Source of the DNA: a virus
Length of the DNA stretch: 55,352 bases
Virus record (IMG/VR): IMGVR_UViG_3300024323_000003
Location: 1-55,352 of that record
Strand: one strand, 5' to 3'
The notes under the pieces are model-generated. The model saw only the letters and a program-made list of their open reading frames with translations. It ran no database searches and was not told the DNA's origin. The position numbers were made by a program, and so were the translations under genes. Shown here one piece after another: positions 7,282 to 14,818 of the stretch (the stretch's first letter is position 1; every line of letters starts with the position of its first letter).

Positions 7282-7308
7282 AACCTTCCATTACTCAACT
7301 CCGTTTCT

Positions 7309-7337
7309 AAAAAATAAAAAATCTCGATAATCAGAGA
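7309..7337 (-). terminator. Possible minus-strand terminator
   Basis: On the minus strand a short TCTC/GAGA stem (7334-7337 with 7322-7325) around the stop of the 101-residue gene is followed by two T6-type runs. The stem is only 4 bp, so this is weak. Confidence 0.35.
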
Positions 7338-7636
7338 AGTTCTCCCTGAATTTCCAGAGGAACGTAGCAGGTGATGGCGTAACCGAGGTCTTGGTCGGGT
7401 TCGAAGTTGGGATCCTTGGAGAATCCGATGGAGCTCATGTCGGCCGAGGGTTTGTTTGGGATGGGCGGCCGGATGTGTCGGATGAAGGCTCCGCGGGCTT
7501 TGAGACTTCGGATGGTCTGCTCGTAATCGTTCGATTCGACCAGGAGTTTCTGTTTGTCCCATTTCTGGACAGGCTTATCTCCGTCCGAGTTTGGGTTGGC
7601 GTCCCAGAGGAATTGTGGGCGTTCGATCCAGGGCAT
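7331..7636 (-). CDS. Hypothetical protein, 101 aa
   Basis: Begins MPWIERPQFLWDANPNSDG, continues with DYEQTIRSLKARGAFIRHIRPP and ends in a beta-like YAITCYVPLEIQG. The pattern of helix then basic strand is soluble and compact; I do not recognise a family. It lies immediately downstream of the iteron-like array on the same strand as the helicase, with 145 bases between the two genes. Confidence 0.65.
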   Translation of the reverse strand: MPWIERPQFLWDANPNSDGDKPVQKWDKQKLLVESNDYEQTIRSLKARGAFIRHIRPPIPNKPSADMSSIGFSKDPNFEPDQDLGYAITCYVPLEIQGELL

Positions 7637-7662
7637 GATTTTGTCTAAAATTCCGACCAGTA

Positions 7663-7781
7663 TTCTCAGCGGGCGAGAATTCTCATTCTCATCCCCCTAC
7701 GGGGATGATGAGAATATGAGAATCTCATCGCCTTTATCATGAGAATCTCACTGAGAAAATGAATGAGAAAACCATGAGAAT
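7663..7781. repeat. Iteron-like TGAGAA array, candidate replication origin or operator
   Basis: About ten copies of TGAGAA or its complement TTCTCA occur in 119 bases. Plus-strand copies start at 7709, 7717, 7740, 7752, 7764 and 7775; minus-strand copies lie at 7663-7668, 7680-7685 and 7686-7691. The last four plus-strand copies are 11-12 bases apart, in phase with the DNA helix, and the gap from 7717 to 7740 is two such turns. The array also contains a GAGAATTCTC palindrome (7675-7684) and a hairpin ATCCCC-CTAC-GGGGAT (7691-7706). Phased repeats beside a replicative helicase gene are typical of iteron origins. Confidence 0.65.
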
Positions 7782-9266
7782 TCAGCGCCGGTTATAGACG
7801 CATAATTCCTTGTTAAATGTGAGCTTTTTGGACTTCACAGCCGCAAATACATGGCGGTAAGCCGTAGCCTTGGAACACCCGCTTTCTTCCATTACGATTT
7901 TCACCAATTCCGACCTCGTCTTAGGACCGGAGCAGAATTCGGCTACTTTTTCGGGTGTTATGACCGCCTCATTCGACTTCTGGCCAGACATTTCAGACTC
8001 CCAGGCTTTGATGTCCACGTCCGGGTCGCACTCATAAATCATGGTTTCGGTATCCAGCCGGACAGCGAATGGCGGGAATTCTCTGCCATTTGAACATTTA
8101 CCGCAGGCGAACACGAGCCGGTCGTTGTTATTGGCGTCCACGGGAGCAATGTTGATCTGGCCGCGAGCCCAAGAATGCAGGGCCTTGGAGTTTCGGGCGA
8201 AGGATGATCGGTCATACCCGATGGCTTTGGCCGCGCCAGATCGCCCGGTGATGGCGTGGTGTAGGACTACGATTCCTCGCATTGGGTTCGTTCTCCGTGA
8301 GATTCGAGTGAGAATTTGGAGTGTGGCCTTCATGTCCACGTCCTTATTCAAGTCGCCTACCGAGAACTCGTTAAGCGGGTCGAAGCAGATCACATCCGCT
8401 TTGCTGTCCTCGATTACTTCGGAGAGATTGGCGACATTTTCAGGGTTTTCCAGAGAGACAAACGAATCAATGTCGTTCTCGATGGTGTGAACCATGATTT
8501 GACGGTCAAACTTGTCCCAGGTTCCGTTGAGCCATGAATGCACTTTGCCCAAGTCGTGCTTGAGTCGCCGGTTTGAATTCTCAGTCTGCAGTACCAGCCA
8601 TTTTAGATTCTCTCCCCCTGTTTCAAGCGCAAGGAATTTGATGCGCGAGGCGCATGAGGCAATGAACTGGTACAGCAAGCGCGATTTTCCGGTTCCGCCC
8701 GCAGCAGCGAATACCAGAGATTGACCGAGCGCGAACAGGCGGTCCCCTAGGATCACGTCGGAGTCGTCAAAGGTCATAGCCATAATTTCAGACGGGCGCC
8801 GGACGGTAAGGCGTGGAGCGTCCACCGGGCTTTTCAGATCGTCGAGCGACCGCTTGGTGATGCCGATGATTTGCTCGGCCATTTCCGGGTGGGCGTCAAG
8901 CGTCTGGCTGGCCTCGGCCGCGATTGACTTCGCCCGCCGATGCTGAAACTGCTTCCACACGTCCTCGGCCTCCAGTTCGGCCAGGGAAATAATGAGCGGG
9001 TCAGAGGTCAGGTTGGCGAAGAACTGAATGCCTCCAATCTTGTCGAGTTCACCTTTGGCTTCGAGGAACTCTCTGACCGAAGCGCCATGCACAGGCTGGT
9101 CGTCCACGCGCATGTCGTAAATGGCCCGGGCGATGATGGCGTGTCGCTGGTCGTCGAAGGATTCGGGCGCATGGCGCAGCAGGTTGCTGATGTTGGGCGG
9201 GAATGTCTGCGGGCACTCGTTTATCAACCCGGCGAGGATGCTGGCTTCTTTGCGGTGAAGGCTCAT
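7782..9266 (-). CDS. RepA/DnaB-like replicative helicase (RecA-fold ATPase)
   Basis: A 494-residue protein. Residues ~1-110 resemble the DnaB N-terminal helical domain (KEASILAGLIN; GELDKIGGIQFFANL). A RecA-fold motor follows: Walker A AAGGTGKS (188-195), Walker B DVICFDPLNEF (~291-301) and a sensor-like IVVLHHAITG. The C-terminal ~60 residues look like a winged helix (TRSELVKIVMEESGCSKATAYRHVFAA) that could bind origin DNA. It would unwind DNA at the phage origin and recruit host replication enzymes, as no phage polymerase is present. The start at 9266 lacks a Shine-Dalgarno and overlaps a small frame (9263-9343). Confidence 0.88.
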   Translation of the reverse strand: MSLHRKEASILAGLINECPQTFPPNISNLLRHAPESFDDQRHAIIARAIYDMRVDDQPVHGASVREFLEAKGELDKIGGIQFFANLTSDPLIISLAELEAEDVWKQFQHRRAKSIAAEASQTLDAHPEMAEQIIGITKRSLDDLKSPVDAPRLTVRRPSEIMAMTFDDSDVILGDRLFALGQSLVFAAAGGTGKSRLLYQFIASCASRIKFLALETGGENLKWLVLQTENSNRRLKHDLGKVHSWLNGTWDKFDRQIMVHTIENDIDSFVSLENPENVANLSEVIEDSKADVICFDPLNEFSVGDLNKDVDMKATLQILTRISRRTNPMRGIVVLHHAITGRSGAAKAIGYDRSSFARNSKALHSWARGQINIAPVDANNNDRLVFACGKCSNGREFPPFAVRLDTETMIYECDPDVDIKAWESEMSGQKSNEAVITPEKVAEFCSGPKTRSELVKIVMEESGCSKATAYRHVFAAVKSKKLTFNKELCVYNRR

Positions 9267-9343
9267 AGGAGGGAGGCTTGTTGGAGTTTAAGGACGGGCG
9301 GCGGGGGTTCAGGAGGGATGTACTCGGCCAGGTGTTGCGCCAC
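9263..9343 (-). CDS. Short overlapping frame upstream of the helicase
   Basis: A 26-codon frame from GTG (9343) with a Pro-rich middle (HLAEYIPPEPPPPVLKLQQ) ends as ATGA on the helicase start. It overlaps the 3' end of the truncated methyltransferase in another frame. It may be a leader peptide coupling helicase translation or the surviving tail of a gene lost when the methyltransferase was truncated. Confidence 0.35.
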   Translation of the reverse strand: MAQHLAEYIPPEPPPPVLKLQQASLL

Positions 9344-9881
9344 TGACCATGAAGGGGTCGAGAATCGTGCCTGCAGGACATTTGTGAAGTAATTTCTGAA
9401 TGAGTTTGATCGGCTTCTCGTTTGGATGGACCCTTCCATTCTTTGCCATCGCTTGAGTGGGGTGAGCGTAAATGACGTTGCTCTCGTCCCGGCTTCCCAC
9501 GAATCCCGATCCGATAACGTAAATTTCTTCGCTCGATGGTTTCCAGGGCAGGCTCAAATCCCCCATGCCAAGGGCGGCGCCTTTGTCCCAAACTAAAACC
9601 ATTTTTGTTCCTGCAGGCGGGTTGCATTTTCGAGACCCGAAAACCAGCATTGGCAAACCTTCAAGCATGTCCAGCACTTGATCTCGTGCGGAAGTATTTT
9701 CGTCACAGAAGATTTGACCAGACCAGGGGGTGACGCCGGGGATTCTATAACCCGTGTCGTAAGCAATCCCATACGGCGGGTCCGTCAAAACCAAGTCCAC
9801 CTTGGTGAGCGTCGGCAGAATATCGCGGCAGTCACCGTGATAAATCACGATGCCTTTTCCGTCGTCGTAATAGGGCTTCAT
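9309..9881 (-). CDS. DNA methyltransferase (DPPY class), C-terminally truncated
   Basis: A 190-residue beta-class amino-methyltransferase. VIYHGDCRDILPTL is the target-strand lead-in, VDLVLTDPPYGIAYDTG holds the catalytic DPPY, and HPNEKPIKLIQKLL with ILDPF leads to SAM motif I. Normal family members read DPFxGSGTT and continue ~30 residues through the SAM-binding helix and strand. Here it reads DPFMVSGAT and ends about ten residues later, so a key glycine is Val and the last secondary-structure elements are missing. It is probably inactive or weakly active. Confidence 0.85.
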   Translation of the reverse strand: MKPYYDDGKGIVIYHGDCRDILPTLTKVDLVLTDPPYGIAYDTGYRIPGVTPWSGQIFCDENTSARDQVLDMLEGLPMLVFGSRKCNPPAGTKMVLVWDKGAALGMGDLSLPWKPSSEEIYVIGSGFVGSRDESNVIYAHPTQAMAKNGRVHPNEKPIKLIQKLLHKCPAGTILDPFMVSGATPGRVHPS

Positions 9882-9932
9882 ACGGTAAACACCCCATTGC
9901 CACCCCGGCTCGACCGAGCGTACTGTGTCGGC

Positions 9933-10103
9933 ATGAGCATAGGACTTTTATTTTGGGTCATAATGATTATCGGTTTGCTGTTCGGTGGCTACGCAAATCG
10001 AGAACCTGGCAAGTTTGGTCCTTGGATTACGAACAGTTTTGTTATCTGGGTATTGTTCGCCTTGGTGGGATGGAAGTTGTTCGGTCCCGCGATTCATCAG
10101 TAA
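9933..10103 (+). CDS. Two-helix small membrane protein (holin-like size)
   Basis: A 56-residue protein from the ATG at 9933. Helix 1 is GLLFWVIMIIGLLFGGY, a polar loop (ANREPGKFGPW) follows, and helix 2 is VIWVLFALVGWKLFG. Small two-span proteins of this type are common in phages and are sometimes called holins without proof. It is transcribed away from the methyltransferase, alone on its strand. The following 184 bases to 10287 separate convergent genes and show no clear terminator. Confidence 0.72.
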   Translation: MSIGLLFWVIMIIGLLFGGYANREPGKFGPWITNSFVIWVLFALVGWKLFGPAIHQ

Positions 10104-10287
10104 TTTCATACCCTCATCCCCAAAGGCGTAACCACATTCCTGCGCCTCGGTCCCCTGACATGCTCTTTGCGGAGTTGAGTGGATAGGCAATAGCAACTCC
10201 CGTCGAGCGCGTGGAACACATGGCTGGTTACGCGCCACAGAGCATTATTCGTTTTGAACATTATTCCCATTGGAGGCTCCAGACGTT

Positions 10288-10527
10288 TCATTCGTCTCTG
10301 TTTTTTCTAACGCTGACTCGCGTATCTTCTTCCGATGCGATTAGCCATTCCCGAATCTGGCCATACCGCGAGAACCAGTTTCCGAGGCCATACTTGACGT
10401 TCACTGTGCCATCTTTGGCCCCGGACTCGTGGCGTGTGCAAAATATCTGAACCGAATCCCAGTGTTCCCCAAGAGCCTCTGCGGACTTTCGGAGCATCTC
10501 CAAATCTTTCTCGGCATCAGCGTTCAT
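10288..10527 (-). CDS. Hypothetical phage protein, 79 aa
   Basis: Contains DLEMLRKSAEALGEHWDSVQIFCTRHE and NVKYGLGNWFSRYGQIREWL. This helix-strand-helix pattern, with the SVQIF core and a C-terminal YGxxREWL, is familiar from many phage genomes but has no function assigned. Its ATG overlaps the stop of the XRE regulator upstream, so the two are co-expressed. Confidence 0.72.
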   Translation of the reverse strand: MNADAEKDLEMLRKSAEALGEHWDSVQIFCTRHESGAKDGTVNVKYGLGNWFSRYGQIREWLIASEEDTRVSVRKNRDE

Positions 10528-10721
10528 GGCCTGATGTTAATTGTGATTCTCAGCGCCGTGGCGAGCTTCTGCAACGTCACCAGCGAAGGATTGCCGCCGC
10601 GAGTCTCAATCTCGTAAAGCAGGCTCTTGGGAAGTTTGGCAGTTGAGGCAAGTCCGGGCTGCGTAATTTTCTGTTTAATCCTGATCTTGCGAATCAGCCT
10701 GCCGAATTGTTTTGCGGTCAT
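10524..10721 (-). CDS. XRE-family helix-turn-helix regulator, 65 aa
   Basis: FGRLIRKIRIKQKITQPGLA, then LPKSLLYEIETRGGNPSLVTLQKLATAL, is a single-domain Cro/C1-type HTH with five helices. I chose the ATG at 10721; a TTG at 10757 would add 12 residues. Such small proteins act as repressors or as antitoxin-like regulators. The following small gene is coupled to it. Confidence 0.82.
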   Translation of the reverse strand: MTAKQFGRLIRKIRIKQKITQPGLASTAKLPKSLLYEIETRGGNPSLVTLQKLATALRITINIRP

Positions 10722-10762
10722 GCGGTAAAGAGAACCACATCGGTTCGGTTTCGTCAACCATT

Positions 10763-10798
10763 AAAATAAAAAAATCGCGCCCCATTTCTGAGGCGCGA
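10763..10798 (-). terminator. Rho-independent terminator, minus strand
   Basis: TCGCGCC (10775-10781) pairs with GGCGCGA (10792-10798) around a 10-base loop. On the minus strand the stem is followed by an A/T-rich tract with a T7 run (10775-10763). It ends transcription of the 10836-11730 gene group. Confidence 0.82.
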
Positions 10799-10835
10799 GG
10801 TCGTGAAAATCGGCAGAACGCCGGAAGATCACTCC

Positions 10836-11054
10836 TTAAGGATTGGGGGCGGGCGGCGGTTCGGGCACCGGCGCGTCGGCATTTTCGTCGTCGGCCTTTT
10901 GCGTCAACCCTTCGAGCCGTTCCAGGCTGGCCGTGGCCTCGGCGGGGAGTTCGACATCTTCGAGGGAAGATTTGAGCGTTTCAATTTCCGTGATGATCTT
11001 GGTCATCTTCGTGTTCAACGCTTCGAGTCGTGGCTGTAGTTCGTTTGCTTTCAT
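10836..11054 (-). CDS. Coiled-coil phage protein, 72 aa
   Basis: From the ATG at 11054 the protein is a long amphipathic helix (ELQPRLEALNTKMTKIITEI; ETLKSSLEDVELPAEATASL) followed by an acidic Pro-rich tail (PVPEPPPAPNP). A TTG start at 11183 would extend the helix upstream in the same frame with plausible coding content. Short coiled coils with PEP tails are common next to phage regulators; the function is unknown. Confidence 0.7.
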   Translation of the reverse strand: MKANELQPRLEALNTKMTKIITEIETLKSSLEDVELPAEATASLERLEGLTQKADDENADAPVPEPPPAPNP

Positions 11055-11287
11055 AATGAGTCTGTCCAGTTTTTGACCGATTGTTTCGTTATCCGGCTGA
11101 CACAATCGGCGACACAGCCAAGAGCGGAACCGGGTTAGTAGTTTCACAACCTCCAAGGTGTCACCAATGCGAGAATGAGGCAACGACTAAATCCCCCGCT
11201 GCGCCTCGATTGCACCCGTCGGCCAACAGGCCGGGAGCGCGTTGCTCGAACATATTTTTGCGAAGATTGAGGCGACAGCGGGGGAAA

Positions 11288-11566
11288 TTATGGAGCCACT
11301 CCAACGACCATCTGGACTTCTTTGAACGGTGCGAGTTTGTATTTGACCGAATCAAATTCAAAATCCCTCTGCGCGAGCGAGGTCGGGTCAACCATGACGC
11401 GAGCGCCAGGCTTCAAATCCTCCGGCACCTTCGAGCCGCAGGCGACGATGCGCCACTCGTAGCAATCAGGCACGTAACGCTCGGGGATGACGATACTCAG
11501 TTGGAAGCTGGGCACGTAGGGAATGGGCGTGAGCAGGACTTGATTGGCGAGGGGGCGCAGGCTCAT
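11288..11566 (-). CDS. GroES-like co-chaperonin
   Basis: A 92-residue protein fitting the Cpn10 fold. The opening LRPLANQVLLTPI matches the conserved N-terminal strand (IRPLxDRVLV). A mobile-loop region with a conserved hydrophobic patch (SFQLSIVIP) follows, then WRIVACGSKVPEDLKPGARVMVDP, equal to the GEVxAVGxG..KxGDxVxF segment. The last strand is KEVQMVVG. A phage GroES would cap host GroEL during capsid folding, as T4 gp31 does. The similarity is structural and moderate. Its ATG overlaps the stop of the gene upstream. Confidence 0.72.
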   Translation of the reverse strand: MSLRPLANQVLLTPIPYVPSFQLSIVIPERYVPDCYEWRIVACGSKVPEDLKPGARVMVDPTSLAQRDFEFDSVKYKLAPFKEVQMVVGVAP

Positions 11567-11730
11567 CGTGAAAGCTCCTTTTCCACTATGGGGATGCCGC
11601 GTTCAATGGCGAGGTTTGCAAGCGTCCCGATGGGAAATTTTATCGGCAGCTTTTTCTTGAGGCTTTCCAGCTTTTGATAATGTTTGCCAATGACTCGAAC
11701 CTGCTTCATTGCGTCGTGTTCTTTAGACAT
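11563..11730 (-). CDS. Small ribbon-helix-helix-like protein, 55 aa
   Basis: An ATG-initiated frame of 55 codons ending as ATGA on the GroES-like gene. The sequence MKQVRVIGKHYQKLESLKKK, then IGTLANLAIERGI, reads as a beta-strand followed by two helices. That is the layout of CopG/Arc repressors, whose strand would bind an operator. A 10-bp palindrome (11744-11753) sits just upstream. RHH assignment is an inference from pattern only. Confidence 0.6.
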   Translation of the reverse strand: MSKEHDAMKQVRVIGKHYQKLESLKKKLPIKFPIGTLANLAIERGIPIVEKELSR

Positions 11731-11743
11731 GCAAAGACGACTA

Positions 11744-11753
11744 CCACTAGTGG
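11744..11753. promoter_or_regulatory. CCACTAGTGG palindrome between divergent genes
   Basis: A perfect 10-bp palindrome lies 14 bases upstream of the RHH-like gene and 58 bases before the plus-strand gene at 11812. It could be the operator of the RHH-like protein, controlling one or both directions. Confidence 0.4.
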
Positions 11754-11811
11754 GGCAATTTGTCCAAACAAAAAGAGTTGATTATTTCCCGGGATGGGTT
11801 AAAACCACGGC

Positions 11812-12525
11812 ATGAGATTGAAAGACCGAAATCGGCAGGTGCCCGGTGGGCTCACCTACTATATCCCGCAAATTCCGAATTGGCGACCACAGCAATGGTC
11901 CTCGCTGGACTCGCTCGCGCAACAAGTTTTGGCGGTGAGGCAGGCCAATCCGTTCTTAACCCAAAAGCACAACTGGAGCTTGGACTTGAACCAGATACTT
12001 AACGAGGTTGACGAGATGAACGCCAACTATCAGGCGCAACTTGGGAACATGAATTTCGTGGTCGGAGATGGAGGCTCCCCACCGCCAAACCCCCGGCAGC
12101 CGCCCAGCCAGCAAGAGGTCCAGCGTCTAAGTGCTGTGGCGGCTAAAGCTCGTTCGATCTGGTCTGGAATCAAGACGCTCGGGGCATGGCTCGAATCTGG
12201 CGGCGAAGCGGTTGACAAGGGAACGGCTGAATCCCGAGCCGATACCTGTATCAAGTGCCCCCTAAATGGTGAAGGCGACCTGAGCCGTTGGTTTACGATC
12301 CCTGCGGCTGGGGCTATCCAGCGACAGTTGCAGAAACTCCATGAGCGCGAACTCTCAACCAGCGTGGATGGCCAACTCAACATTTGTGAGGCGTGCTTAT
12401 GCCCAATGAAATTGAAAGTTTGGGTTCCTGTCGGATTCATCAAGGCGAACACTCCAGACGAGACGCTCGACAAACTCAGAGCCGCCCCTGCGTGCTGGAT
12501 TCCGAAAGAGCTTGCGCAAAGCTAA
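11812..12525 (+). CDS. Cys-rich phage protein with CxxCPLN and CPMKLKVW motifs, 237 aa
   Basis: The N-terminal ~110 residues are basic and helical, with a Gly/Pro linker (GDGGSPPPNPRQPP). The C-terminal domain carries ADTCIKCPLN and ICEACLCPMKLKVW, an arrangement of C-x2-C and C-x2-C-x-C that should bind zinc or an iron-sulfur cluster. Proteins with this pair of motifs are found in many environmental phages just upstream of virion genes; the function is unknown. It starts the rightward block that leads to the glycosyltransferases and the portal. Confidence 0.78.
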   Translation: MRLKDRNRQVPGGLTYYIPQIPNWRPQQWSSLDSLAQQVLAVRQANPFLTQKHNWSLDLNQILNEVDEMNANYQAQLGNMNFVVGDGGSPPPNPRQPPSQQEVQRLSAVAAKARSIWSGIKTLGAWLESGGEAVDKGTAESRADTCIKCPLNGEGDLSRWFTIPAAGAIQRQLQKLHERELSTSVDGQLNICEACLCPMKLKVWVPVGFIKANTPDETLDKLRAAPACWIPKELAQS

Positions 12526-12546
12526 CCGCTTCGCTAAATTCCATGA

Positions 12547-13270
12547 ATGGAAAAAATAAATATGCCGTTGCTCTCGGAAGGCTTGGTGGAATCGCCAGAA
12601 GCAGGGCAAAAACCGCCGCTTGCCGACTCAACGCAAAGCGACCGAGAAAAAGAAAGGCGAGACCGACGAAGGGCTTACGTTCGGAATTACAATCGTGAAT
12701 GGGCTAAAAAATATCCTGAGAGGATCGCGGCCATACGCCGAAGGGAGCACATCAAAAATGCAGCAGCTTACAAAATCAGGGTTAAAAAATATTCCAAGAC
12801 TCCAAAATTTAAAGCAAGGGTTGCAAGATATTTCAAGAAGTACCTCCCCGGCTATTATGAAAAGAACAGGGAGCGACTTAACCAGAAGGCAAGTGCTTAC
12901 GCAAAGTCTCACCCCGATATGCGGCATAGGATGCAGGTTAATTGGAGAAAAAATCATCCCGAAAGTTATCGTGCCCACGCAAGGGCTGGCAGAATCAGAA
13001 GAAAGGCAAGGATGGTCGGCGCGGATGTCGGATGTCCGCACGTCAATGCGCTCATTAGAAAATGGAGGCTTAGGAAATCGTTTGAATGTTATTGGTGCGG
13101 AGACCGATTCGGGATCAGAAGCCTCCACGTTGACCACATTATCCCTATTTCAAAAAAACGGAAAACACGAGGCTAAAAACATTTGCCCGTCATGCCCGGA
13201 GTGCAACTTGAAGAAAAAGGACAAGCTTCAAACCGACCAAAACTACCGGGGCCAAATGCTCTTGTGCTAA
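12547..13270 (+). pseudogene. HNH endonuclease interrupted by +1 shift in an A7 run
   Basis: The frame from 12547 encodes a very basic N-terminal region with repeated Arg/Lys helices, then the first HNH half (CYWCGDRFGIRSLHVDHIIP) and stops at 13176. The other half, GKHEAKNICPSCPECNLKKK, is in the next frame to 13270. The switch falls at seven adenines (13152-13158). Deleting one A would give a continuous HNH reading ISKNGKHEAKN. It may be a true mutation, a consensus error in the homopolymer, or a functional site for transcriptional slippage. Confidence 0.85.
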
Positions 13271-13914
13271 AATTCGTGCGTATCTGCCTTGTTTACGTCC
13301 TCCCCATGCTCAACGCCGAGGTTTACGGACCCGCCGCGAAACGGTGGTCGCAGAGTTACATGGATTTTCCACCCGGCGAAACCGACCATGAAATAGTCGT
13401 CTGCCTGAATGGCGGAAACGGACACGGCCCTTACCAGAAAAAGTTATTTGAACCTCTTCCGGTTACATTTTTTGAGCACAACAACTGGGGCAAGGACATC
13501 GGCGCGTTTCAGATGGCCGCTGAACAGATTCCCTGTGACCTGCTCGTTTGCATGGGAAGCTTCGTTCACTTCCACCAAGCCGGATGGCTGGACCGCATGG
13601 TTCACGCTTTCGAGGACAACGGCCCGACGGTGTACGGTGCCTGGGGATTTCACCTCCCCTCTCCGCATTTGCGCACCACGGCTTTCTGGATGCCGCCCGA
13701 TCTGCTCAACGCTTACCCGACTCAAATTGGCGACCGTGACCGATACGGGTTCGAGCACGGTGGAAACAGCCTCACTCTCTGGAGTCAGCGCATGGGTTTC
13801 GAGCCTCTAATGGTGACCTGGAACGGTGTTTTCGACATGCCCCAGTGGCATCACGTTGACGGCGCGGAGTCCCTGATCTTGGACCAACACTGCGACCGGG
13901 CAGGGATAAAGTGA
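13264..13914 (+). CDS. Glycosyltransferase-like protein, first of a cluster of five
   Basis: A 216-residue protein from a GTG at 13264, where the first beta-strand (LKFVRICLVYVLP) begins. NNWGKDIGAFQMAAE (from ~residue 73) matches the N-x-G-x-D-[IV]GA signature of rhamnan-synthesis RgpF-like and related glycosyltransferases. Then come a core strand (CDLLVCMGSFVHF) and a late acceptor-side segment (FEHGGNSLTLWSQRMGF). It probably moves a sugar from a nucleotide donor. The start overlaps the HNH remnant by 7 bases, and the stop overlaps the next start as TGATG. Confidence 0.68.
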   Translation: MLKFVRICLVYVLPMLNAEVYGPAAKRWSQSYMDFPPGETDHEIVVCLNGGNGHGPYQKKLFEPLPVTFFEHNNWGKDIGAFQMAAEQIPCDLLVCMGSFVHFHQAGWLDRMVHAFEDNGPTVYGAWGFHLPSPHLRTTAFWMPPDLLNAYPTQIGDRDRYGFEHGGNSLTLWSQRMGFEPLMVTWNGVFDMPQWHHVDGAESLILDQHCDRAGIK

Positions 13915-14588
13915 TGAAACCCATTGCCGTATTTTATCATTGTCGAGTCAGCGCCAACGGTGATGCTCCAATTCCATTCGAGCACGGCATCAGCGTAGTG
14001 GCCCGACAGGTCATTGCCCTGCGCGACAGCGGACTGGCCGAGGCGGCTTCGGAAATGTTCATCGGCGTCAATGGCGGCGAAGAGGACACGATGGCGGTTT
14101 CCTCGCTGGCTCCCGAGAAGGCGAAAGTCATCCAGCATCCCGACGGCTCGAAAGGCGAGCATCCGACACTGCACGCGCTCCAGAAATGGTTGCCGGAGCA
14201 TCGTGGGTGGCACGTTATTTATTTTCACACGAAAGGCGCGACCAAGCCCGGAAACGCTTTTTGGGACCAGTGGCGCGACTGCATGATGAAGCATTGCGTT
14301 TGGAACTGGCAGCAATGCGTTCTGGACCTCGAAATGGGATTCGATACCGCTGGAGTTCACTACCTCGTTCCTGAGAAGTATCCCGGGTCCGTATTGAGCC
14401 CGTTCTACGGCGGAAATTTCTGGTGGGCTAAGAGTGACTACCTTCTGACGCTGCCTCCGATTGCCCCGAGCGCCGTTGACCGGCCGAGTTTCTACGACGC
14501 CGAATCATGGATAGGCCGAGGGCCGCGCCGTCCAAACGCTCGCTGTTACGGATCTCACTGGCCCAACCCGACCGACTGCCACGCATGA
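13914..14588 (+). CDS. Glycosyltransferase-like protein with HTKGA and GGNFWWA motifs
   Basis: A 224-residue protein. FYHCRVSANGDAP and an Asn-Gly-Gly segment (IGVNGGEED) start an alpha/beta domain. VIYFHTKGATKPG, then WDQWRDCMMKHCVWNW, then SPFYGGNFWWAKSDYL and WIGRG match a family of putative glycosyltransferases common in environmental phages and in capsule loci. No DxD motif is obvious. The gene is coupled to both neighbours, so the cluster acts as a unit. Confidence 0.68.
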   Translation: MKPIAVFYHCRVSANGDAPIPFEHGISVVARQVIALRDSGLAEAASEMFIGVNGGEEDTMAVSSLAPEKAKVIQHPDGSKGEHPTLHALQKWLPEHRGWHVIYFHTKGATKPGNAFWDQWRDCMMKHCVWNWQQCVLDLEMGFDTAGVHYLVPEKYPGSVLSPFYGGNFWWAKSDYLLTLPPIAPSAVDRPSFYDAESWIGRGPRRPNARCYGSHWPNPTDCHA

Positions 14589-14818
14589 CCATAAAGCGTA
14601 GAATTTTAAAACTTCTATCCGAGTCTCCGTCCACTGCTGCTGAATCTGGAATCATTTTGTTCCCCCGGATGAAGATGCGAGACGGGATGAGGTCAGCATC
14701 AGCGCATTTGTGCTATCTAAGAACCAAGGGAGTGATAAAAGTCATCGGAAAAGTCACCCGAGACGGAAAGAAGTCGGGTCTGTGCATGGCAAATCTTTAC
14801 GCGATCAATAAGACATGA
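14585..14818 (+). CDS. Winged-helix-like small protein in the glycosyltransferase cluster
   Basis: 77 residues: KRRILKLLSESPSTAAESG, then MRSASAHLCYLRTKGVIKVI, and a C-terminal strand pair (GLCMANLYAIN). The helix-helix-wing order suggests a winged HTH, possibly regulatory. It overlaps both neighbours by 4 bases inside the glycosyltransferase operon. Confidence 0.65.
   Translation: MTIKRRILKLLSESPSTAAESGIILFPRMKMRDGMRSASAHLCYLRTKGVIKVIGKVTRDGKKSGLCMANLYAINKT

Noticed and set aside
13152-13158. Programmed -1 frameshift at A AAA AAA
   Set aside because: The second half of the HNH domain lies in the +1 frame, not the -1 frame; -1 slippage would give nonsense.
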